Below are positions 14,653 to 20,976 of a stretch of 20,976 bases of DNA, one piece after another. A model generated the notes under the pieces. It saw only the letters and a program-made list of their open reading frames with translations, searched no databases and was not told the DNA's origin. The DNA lies in NCBI RefSeq assembly GCF_045062605.1, contig NZ_JBJGDW010000062.1:1-20976 (forward strand). Reading direction: 5' to 3'. The stretch comes from Deinococcus sp045062605 (GTDB lineage Bacteria > Deinococcota > Deinococci > Deinococcales > Deinococcaceae). The translations under genes were made by a program, and so were the position numbers. Position 1 is the first letter of the stretch; every line of letters starts with the position of its first letter.

Positions 14653-15906
14653 ATGACTTCCCCAACCGACGACGGCCCACAAGCCTTCCAGGGCCTGCTC
14701 GCCCGCTACGCCGAACTGCTGGTCCGTACCGGCGTCAACCTGCCGGGGGGCGGCAAGGTGCTGATCAATGCCCCGGTGGAGGCCGCCCAACTGGCCCGGC
14801 TGGTGGCGCGTGAGGCGTACCGGGCCGGAGCCGAGAACGTGCGCGTCGATTACAACGATCAGCACTTAGCCCTCGCGCTGTATGAGGACGGCAGTGAGGC
14901 GGCGGTGGAGTATCTGCCTTCCTGGATTTCGGAAGAGTCTCTGCATATGGTGGAGGACGGGTACGCCTTCATCTCGATTATTGGCAGCGATCCTTCCCTG
15001 CTGTCCGGCGTTGACCCCGAACGCGTGGCGCGGCGCAGCAAATTGCGGGCTGGGGCCACCCGCAAAGTCAGTGAGGCCATCGGCGGCTTTCACGTCAACT
15101 GGACCGTGGCCGCCATGTCCACCCCCGCCTGGGCGACCCGTGTCTACCCCGATCTGGCTGAGGCGGAGGCCGTTGCGCGCCTGTGGGCCGATATCTTCAA
15201 GGTCACGCGCGCCGATACCCCCGATCCGGTGGCCGCCTGGGACGCGCATCTGGCGCAGCTTAAACGACTGACAGATCTGCTGACCGGGAAGCAGTACACC
15301 GCCGTCCATTTCCGCAGCGAACTGGGCACCGATCTGACCGTGGGCCTGGCCGACAACCACATCTGGCAGGGCGGGGGAGAGGCGGCCAAAAACGGTATTT
15401 ACGGCGTGCCCAACCTGCCCACCGATGAAGTCTTCACCGCCCCGCACCGGGACCGGGTGGACGGTGTGGCGGTGGCGTCCAAGGCCCTCAGCGCCCGTGG
15501 ACAGCTCATCGAGAGCATTCGCGTGCGCTTCGAGAACGGCAAGGCGGTAGAGGTCAGCGCGGACCGGGGCGAGGATACCCTCAAGGCCCTGATTGCCACC
15601 GACGACGGCGCGGCCCGACTGGGCGAGGTGGCACTGGTCCCTGCCTCTGCCCCCGTGGCGCAGACCGGGACGCTGTTCCTGAACACGCTGTTCGACGAGA
15701 ACGCCGCCAGCCACATCGCGCTGGGACGCTGCTACCCCACCAACGTTCAGGGCGGCGAGGACGCGCAGACTCTGGGCGCGGCGGGCGGCAACGACAGCCT
15801 GATTCATGTGGACTGGATGATCGGCACACCGGGGACGAACGTGGACGGAATCACGGCAGCGGGCGAACGCGAGCCGCTGATGCGCGGCGGAGAGTGGGTG
15901 ATCTGA
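14653..15906 (+). CDS. M29 family metallo-aminopeptidase (AmpS/AmpT/PepS type)
   Basis: A 417-residue thermophilic-type aminopeptidase of peptidase family M29, which removes N-terminal residues using a pair of metal ions. The candidate ligands and catalytic residues have the family spacing: E259 (LPTDEVFTAP), E325 (LGEVALV), H354 (ASHIALG), Y361 (RCYPTN), H385 and D387 (IHVDWMIG). The N-terminal half is the usual helper domain. Likely cytosolic and used in peptide turnover, which could matter for clearing damaged proteins (inference). It stands alone: about 105 bp after the GGDEF gene and about 410 bp before the next gene. Confidence 0.93.
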   Translation: MTSPTDDGPQAFQGLLARYAELLVRTGVNLPGGGKVLINAPVEAAQLARLVAREAYRAGAENVRVDYNDQHLALALYEDGSEAAVEYLPSWISEESLHMVEDGYAFISIIGSDPSLLSGVDPERVARRSKLRAGATRKVSEAIGGFHVNWTVAAMSTPAWATRVYPDLAEAEAVARLWADIFKVTRADTPDPVAAWDAHLAQLKRLTDLLTGKQYTAVHFRSELGTDLTVGLADNHIWQGGGEAAKNGIYGVPNLPTDEVFTAPHRDRVDGVAVASKALSARGQLIESIRVRFENGKAVEVSADRGEDTLKALIATDDGAARLGEVALVPASAPVAQTGTLFLNTLFDENAASHIALGRCYPTNVQGGEDAQTLGAAGGNDSLIHVDWMIGTPGTNVDGITAAGEREPLMRGGEWVI

Positions 15907-16303
15907 GGGGAGATGCTGGCCGCTTTAATCTGACTGTCCTGGTTCTTTTTCTGGCTCCGGCGCACGCGTAACTGCTCAATCCTTCCCAGCTTTCGGTGAG
16001 CCATGTCCTGGACGGGATGCGGGTGATAGTGGCGTCGGTACCTCGGCTCCCGGACAGTAGACTGCTGCTGCTCAGAGGCTTTGTTCAGCAGGGAAAACAT
16101 GCCTCGTCTGTCCTGGATTGCCCCACAGGTATTGGCGGCACCGGGCGCGAAGCTGAATGCGGTGGGCCTCCGGTAGGGGTTCAGAGTGGTAGAGGCGACG
16201 GGGTCCTGAACCTCGGCTGAGCCATTTAGAGACGCTTTCTGGATGAGGCCGCCGTATGAGGCGATGTGAGGAGACCGTTTTCGCGCACTTCAACCTTCCC
16301 CGC
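15907..16303. other. Gene-free region, possible decayed coding sequence on minus strand
   Basis: About 400 bp lacking a convincing gene. On the minus strand two partly overlapping frames (about 16072-16210 and 15930-16100) have protein-like stretches such as PLPEAHRIQLRARC and HPHPVQDMAHRKLGRIEQLR that would join with one frameshift. I do not recognise the product and there is no good start, so a pseudogene remnant is only a suggestion. The cyclophilin promoter is at the right end. Confidence 0.3.
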
Positions 16304-16316
16304 TACAATGCACCCC
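16304..16316 (+). promoter_or_regulatory. Leaderless -10 of the cyclophilin gene
   Basis: TACAAT (16304-16309) is followed by 7 nt and the ATG at 16317; no Shine-Dalgarno sequence. An in-frame ATG at 16308 overlaps the -10 box itself and is therefore unlikely to be the start. Confidence 0.65.
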
Positions 16317-16886
<570 letters not shown>

Positions 16887-16897
16887 GCGACAAGAGA

Positions 16898-16940
16898 AGG
16901 GTGGCCCCGGTGGATTCAACGCCAGGGCCGCCCTCTTTTA
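16898..16940. terminator. Bidirectional terminator between cyclophilin and ccdA
   Basis: AGGGTGGCCC (16898-16907) pairs with GGGCCGCCCT (16925-16934), a 10-bp stem with one wobble, followed by CTTTTATT on the plus strand. It lies in the 59-bp gap between two converging stop codons. Confidence 0.85.
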
Positions 16941-16945
16941 TTGGT

Positions 16946-17680
16946 TTATGGCAGCGTCTGTTCCAACTGCCGCTGAACCGCAGGCGTTTCCTCCAGAAAG
17001 GTCAGTTGCTGCAAGGCGGGCAGGTTCTCCACCAGTGCGGTCTGAATCTGGCGGTCCACGCCGAAGACCATGCCCACCGCAAACAGCATCAGCACCACGC
17101 CGAACACCTGCTGGATGCGGCCCAGGCGGTTCATTAAAGCCGGGCGATTCAGCAGCCCGCGGCCTCCCCACATCACGCCCAGCATCGGGATCGCCACGCC
17201 CAGCGCGTAGGCCAGGGTGACGGCGGCGGCAAAAGCGTTGACTTGCCCGCTCAGGGCCAGGGTCGTGACACTCGCCAGAATTGGGCCGACGCAGGGGGTC
17301 CAGACCACACCCAGGGTCACGCCCACCAGCACGCCGCCCAGAAAGCCGTCGCCGCTTTTGCCTGTGCCTTGCGGCAGGGCACGCGCCGTCAGCAATTCAA
17401 AGCGCAGTTGCAGGGCGGGCACGGCCAGCGTCAGGCCGAACAACAGCAGCAGCGCCACCGCGCCCCAGCGCAATGCTTCCACGCTCAGGCCCAGGGCATT
17501 GACCAGCGTTGCCAGAAACAGCGTCAGCAGCACGAACGAACCGATGAACCCGGCGATAATGCCCAGGGGCCGCCCGCGCCCGCCCACCGCGCCGGACAGC
17601 AACACCGGCAATACGGGCAGCACGCAAGGTGACAGCACGGTCAACAGGCCGCCTGCAAAGGCCACAAGCAGCAGTAGCAT
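16946..17680 (-). CDS. ccdA: CcdA-like cytochrome c biogenesis / thiol-reductant transporter
   Basis: A 244-residue six-helix membrane protein. The two redox cysteines of the DsbD/CcdA family are in LLTVLSPCVLPVLPVLL (C19, helix 1) and GVVWTPCVGPILAS (C130, helix 4), each flanked by prolines. CcdA passes electrons from cytosolic thioredoxin across the membrane to periplasmic thioredoxin-like proteins used in cytochrome c maturation or disulfide repair. I choose ATG at 17680, 2 nt after the TAA of the thioredoxin gene (TAAAAATG), which implies translational coupling. Upstream extension would overlap the thioredoxin gene and has no protein character. Its natural partner is the exported thioredoxin encoded just upstream. 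Confidence 0.9.
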   Translation of the reverse strand: MLLLLVAFAGGLLTVLSPCVLPVLPVLLSGAVGGRGRPLGIIAGFIGSFVLLTLFLATLVNALGLSVEALRWGAVALLLLFGLTLAVPALQLRFELLTARALPQGTGKSGDGFLGGVLVGVTLGVVWTPCVGPILASVTTLALSGQVNAFAAAVTLAYALGVAIPMLGVMWGGRGLLNRPALMNRLGRIQQVFGVVLMLFAVGMVFGVDRQIQTALVENLPALQQLTFLEETPAVQRQLEQTLP

Positions 17681-17682
17681 TT

Positions 17683-18093
17683 TTAGTTCTTGGTCTTGCT
17701 GATGATGGTGCTGAGCTTGCCGCCCGCCCACTTCTTCAGGGCCTTGCCGCTGTCATCTACCAGCACGAAGGTGTGCTGAGCAGTGATGCCGTACTGTTTT
17801 TTCAGTGCGACTTCCTTGTCGTAGTCTGCTTTGAAGATCACCACGTCCGCCGGAATCTCGTCCAGTTTCCCCACGATATCGGCGTTGGCAGCTTTGCAAC
17901 TGGGGCACCAGGTGGCGTGAAAGAACAGCACCCGTTTCATGCCTTTGGCATCGTCATAGGCAGCTTTGGTATAGGACGTGTAGTGGACCATCTTGGCGTC
18001 CATCGTTTTGGGGTCGGTGGGCTTGGTGGCGCTTGCACCGGCGGCGGCGAGCAGCAGGGCAGCAGCAAGAGCGGAAACAGTCTTATAGGTCAT
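17683..18093 (-). CDS. Exported thioredoxin-like protein (partner of CcdA)
   Basis: A 136-residue protein with a signal peptide (MTYK, hydrophobic Ala/Leu core, ASA cleavage near residue 22) and a thioredoxin fold with WCPSC (C63, C66) in VLFFHATWCPSCKAANADI. The cis-Pro position normally found before FVLVD reads ITAQHTFVLVDDSG, so Gln-His replace the usual Pro: a departure worth noting. It likely works outside the membrane as a thiol reductant or sulfur-relay protein supplied by CcdA. The start ATG at 18093 has a perfect AGGAGG (18106-18101) 7 nt upstream, unlike the many leaderless genes here. It forms a two-gene operon with ccdA. Confidence 0.88.
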   Translation of the reverse strand: MTYKTVSALAAALLLAAAGASATKPTDPKTMDAKMVHYTSYTKAAYDDAKGMKRVLFFHATWCPSCKAANADIVGKLDEIPADVVIFKADYDKEVALKKQYGITAQHTFVLVDDSGKALKKWAGGKLSTIISKTKN

Positions 18094-18100
18094 GGTGGAA

Positions 18101-18106
18101 CCTCCT
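18101..18106 (-). promoter_or_regulatory. Strong ribosome binding site of the thioredoxin gene
   Basis: AGGAGG on the minus strand, 7 nt before the ATG at 18093. It decides the start and rules out the longer in-frame reading that begins at 18168. Confidence 0.85.
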
Positions 18107-18209
18107 GAGAAGGGGTACGAGACACGGGCGGCAAAAGGTTCAATGCCTGCCTGTTGCCCCGCCGTCAATTCTCCAGCAGGTCTGCACCCAAAAAGTGAAT
18201 GTCTGGCGA

Positions 18210-19196
18210 CTATTTGCGCCGCTTGAACGGATTCCAGCCTGCGCTGCGCTGGGCTTCCGGCTTGGCCTCGGCCTGGGCTGGGACATTGCGTGTCTGGGTT
18301 GGGCCATGCCGTCCCATCAGGTTGGTCCGGCCCACGTCCTGAGCGGGCTGCGATTTTTTTGTGTCCTCGTAGACCTCGTCCTGCGGTGTCTCGCCCAGAT
18401 CGCTCAGCAGGGCGCGGCGGATGGCGTCGGCGCGGGGGCGCTCTCCAGGGCGCTTGGCCAGTGCCTGTTCGGCCAGCCGCGAAAGGGGCCGAGAAACCGC
18501 AGTATTTAGGTGGGTCAGCGGGGCGGGAAAGCGGGTCATGTGCGCGACCATCAGCTCCTCATAGGTGGTGCCCTGATAGGGACGGTCCCCCGACAGCAAC
18601 TCGTACATCAGGATGCCCAGGCTGTAGACGTCGCTGGCGGCGCTGCTGCTCTCGCCGTGGTAGATCTCCGGGGCCATGTAGTACGGACTGCCGCTGACCT
18701 GTCCGCCCTGCGCCACGAAATAGGTGTTGCCCAGATCGCCCAGCGCCGCCCGTCCCTGCTCGTCCACGTAAACATTGTGTGTCTTGAGGTCCTGGTGTAC
18801 CGCCCCCAGGTGGTGCAGGTACGTCAGCGCCGAGGCCAGGTCCGCCAGAATCTGCAGGCTTCCCTGGAGCGGCAGGGTCCGGCCTGGAATGCGGGCCAGT
18901 TGCTCATTGAGGGCACCTTCCGGGTAATAGCGGATGGCCAGGAAGGCCCCCGGCCCGAATGCCGTTCCCGCGTAGCCCCGGACCACATGGGGGTGCCGGA
19001 ATTGCAGGGTCAGCCGGACCTCGTTGCCGAAGCGTTCCGCCGCCTCCTGGTTGCCCAGGGTCTCCTCATGCGGAATCTTGAGCGCCACCTGCTCGCCTTC
19101 CCGGTCCACGGCCAGCCGCACCAAAGAGGTGTTTCCACGCCCCAGGGTGCGGTGAAGGGTGTAGCCGGGAATGGCGCGGTTGTGAGGGTCAGTCAT
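18210..19196 (-). CDS. Hanks-type Ser/Thr protein kinase, non-RD
   Basis: A 328-residue soluble kinase. Landmarks: glycine-rich loop GRGNTSLV (19-26), ATP lysine K40 (VALKIPHEE), catalytic loop HQDLKTHN with D136, metal-binding DLG (D154) in place of DFG, YYMAPEIYHGE and SDVYSLGILMYELLSG. The Arg of the usual HRD is Gln, so it is a non-RD kinase that may not need activation-loop phosphorylation. The catalytic domain is followed by a tail of about 60 residues, ending in basic NPFKRRK, without a membrane helix or PASTA repeats. The start is probably ATG 19196; a TTG at 19220 is an alternative. A TATACT box lies about 110 bp upstream. Targets unknown; it is not obviously linked to its neighbours. 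Confidence 0.9.
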   Translation of the reverse strand: MTDPHNRAIPGYTLHRTLGRGNTSLVRLAVDREGEQVALKIPHEETLGNQEAAERFGNEVRLTLQFRHPHVVRGYAGTAFGPGAFLAIRYYPEGALNEQLARIPGRTLPLQGSLQILADLASALTYLHHLGAVHQDLKTHNVYVDEQGRAALGDLGNTYFVAQGGQVSGSPYYMAPEIYHGESSSAASDVYSLGILMYELLSGDRPYQGTTYEELMVAHMTRFPAPLTHLNTAVSRPLSRLAEQALAKRPGERPRADAIRRALLSDLGETPQDEVYEDTKKSQPAQDVGRTNLMGRHGPTQTRNVPAQAEAKPEAQRSAGWNPFKRRK

Positions 19197-19277
19197 GGGG
19201 CAACTTTTGGGGCGAGGCAAGGCGTAATGAAGGCGGAGGGCGGCGGCAGATTCTGGAAGGATCGAGTCCTATTAAAC

Positions 19278-19309
19278 CATTCTTAACCAGAATGCGGAGG
19301 GACAGTATA
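19278..19309 (-). promoter_or_regulatory. Kinase promoter with operator-like palindrome
   Basis: On the minus strand a TATACT -10 box (19309-19304) has TTCGAA as a possible -35 at 16 bp. About 10 bp downstream is a palindrome CATTCT-TAACC-AGAATG (19278-19294), placed at or just after the expected transcription start, where a repressor would act. Regulator unknown. Confidence 0.45.
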
Positions 19310-19370
19310 AAATGCCCCTGCTGTTTCGAAGAGGAACAGCGTGTAGGACGTCTCCAGGCTCAGATTTTAA

Positions 19371-19409
19371 GAAGAGGAGTGGGCCGGATGGACTGCCCGC
19401 TCCCTCTTC
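19371..19409 (-). terminator. Terminator of prfB
   Basis: On the minus strand GAAGAGGGAGCGGGC pairs with GCCCACTCCTCTTC around a loop of about 10 nt, with one bulge and one mismatch, followed by TTAAAATC. It lies just after the prfB stop codon. Confidence 0.65.
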
Positions 19410-19423
19410 GGAATGTTCAGAGC

Positions 19424-20528
<1,105 letters not shown>

Positions 20529-20592
20529 TGTAACGTGCCTCCCTTCCGCGCCTCCCCGTTTGGTACGGAACGCGGGCATATGCCAAACACAG

Positions 20593-20598
20593 AGTATA
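20593..20598 (-). promoter_or_regulatory. Candidate -10 box of prfB
   Basis: TATACT on the minus strand about 65 bp upstream of the prfB ATG. No good -35 at standard spacing, so the assignment is tentative. Confidence 0.45.
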
Positions 20599-20632
20599 GG
20601 CGCGTCTGGGAAAGGCAAGGGGGAGGCTGCTC

Positions 20633-20710
20633 TCAGTCGTCTTTTTCGCCGCCAACGCCTTTGGGATCAACGTGCCATTCCAGTTCAACGGGGGTGTCGA
20701 CTGCTCTCAA
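20633..20710 (-). other. Possible 25-residue C-terminal coding remnant upstream of prfB
   Basis: On the minus strand a frame reads RAVDTPVELEWHVDPKGV and ends in an acidic GGEKDD tail before TGA. The composition looks like the end of a real protein, but the frame has only a TTG (20710) as start and is closed by a stop codon shortly upstream. It may be a truncated gene or chance. Unrecognised. Confidence 0.2.
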
Positions 20711-20819
20711 ATCATTCGCCCCACCCCTGCTCTTGATATTTCATACCCTCGAAAGTAGCGTGGAGACGCGTTTTTTGGGCTTCTCTGCCGTATGTTGGCG
20801 AAACGTGATCGAGTAGAGG

Positions 20820-20848
20820 TTGACAGAAGTGGCAATGGCCTGTATCTT
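20820..20848 (+). promoter_or_regulatory. Near-consensus sigma-70 promoter at the right edge
   Basis: TTGACA (20820-20825), exactly 17 bp, TATCTT (20843-20848). It points to the right, away from prfB, and is the best-matched two-box promoter in the window. Confidence 0.65.
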
Positions 20849-20875
20849 TTCTGAGCCTCCAACGAGGCGGGGCGC

Positions 20876-20926
20876 ATGACAACATACGTAGTGAGAGAGC
20901 AGGACCGCTTCGACAGAGGCGGGTGA
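20876..20926 (+). CDS. Possible short ORF or leader peptide downstream of the right-edge promoter
   Basis: ATG at 20876 opens a 16-codon frame (MTTYVVREQDRFDRGG, then TGA), about 20 bp after the predicted transcription start and with GAGG 8 nt ahead. It could be a leader peptide, a truncated gene, or chance. In another frame the next bases read RVSGPSIGKWLQIHENRSL to the window edge, so a frameshifted gene is also possible. Not recognised. Confidence 0.25.
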   Translation: MTTYVVREQDRFDRGG

Positions 20927-20976
20927 GCGGCCCTTCCATTGGGAAGTGGCTCCAGATTCACGAAAACAGAAGTCTT

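Noticed and set aside
20529..20590. N-terminal extension of RF2 in the main frame
   Set aside because: The residues are unrelated to RF2; the first-frame start at 20528 plus the CTT-TGA-C shift gives the proper RF2 N-terminus.

Overview
This 21 kb window is high-GC, densely coded bacterial DNA that most likely comes from a Deinococcus chromosome. Three lines of evidence point there: protein character (a FrnE homologue carrying both the CxxC and the C-terminal CX4C pair described for D. radiodurans FrnE), many genes whose -10 box lies 6-9 nt in front of the start codon with no Shine-Dalgarno sequence (leaderless transcripts, a known Deinococcus habit), and a dispersed intergenic repeat with an ATACGGATTCC core. 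The taxon is an inference from memory of the families; no search was run. I see no tRNA, rRNA, CRISPR array or intact insertion sequence.

Layout. 1-900: the 3' end of an unrecognised plus-strand gene, a long gene-poor stretch with one inverted copy of the repeat family, then a clear yybP-ykoY (Mn2+) riboswitch. 922-2447: terC (metal export) under that riboswitch, then a GNAT acetyltransferase whose leaderless promoter abuts the terC terminator hairpin. 2469-3794 (minus): frnE and a secreted SH3b-Excalibur protein. 3853-6487 (plus): a DUF1697 protein, a TRIC/UPF0126 channel protein, and a class II CPD photolyase. 6488-6939: gene-free, with a terminator and palindromes. 6940-12082: a polysaccharide operon with a WbaP-type initiating phosphoglycosyltransferase and three GT4 glycosyltransferases, the last two being an almost identical tandem pair. 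12083-12431: gene-free, with a 56-bp tandem repeat. 12432-16886 (plus): ispF-trmL (overlapping), a membrane diguanylate cyclase, an M29 aminopeptidase and a cyclophilin. 16946-20528 (minus): ccdA-thioredoxin pair, Ser/Thr kinase, and prfB with its programmed +1 frameshift. The right edge holds a near-consensus plus-strand promoter with a possible short ORF.

The most notable items are: (1) the tandem glycosyltransferase pair, which is base-identical over 747 bp and nearly identical again at the tail, but differs at roughly 60 of 228 positions in a central block encoding the predicted sugar-nucleotide-binding region (EX7E motif), so two enzymes appear to share an acceptor domain and differ in the donor site; (2) the terC riboswitch, whose aptamer helices can be drawn in full and whose expression platform is a perfect 8-bp helix hiding the ribosome binding site; (3) the repeat family with three copies of equal spacing; (4) at least seven leaderless start sites.

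Functionally the window mixes housekeeping (ispF, trmL, prfB, cyclophilin) with envelope and stress functions: Mn homeostasis (terC), periplasmic thiol chemistry (ccdA plus thioredoxin, frnE), UV repair (photolyase), cell-surface glycan assembly and signalling (GGDEF enzyme, kinase).
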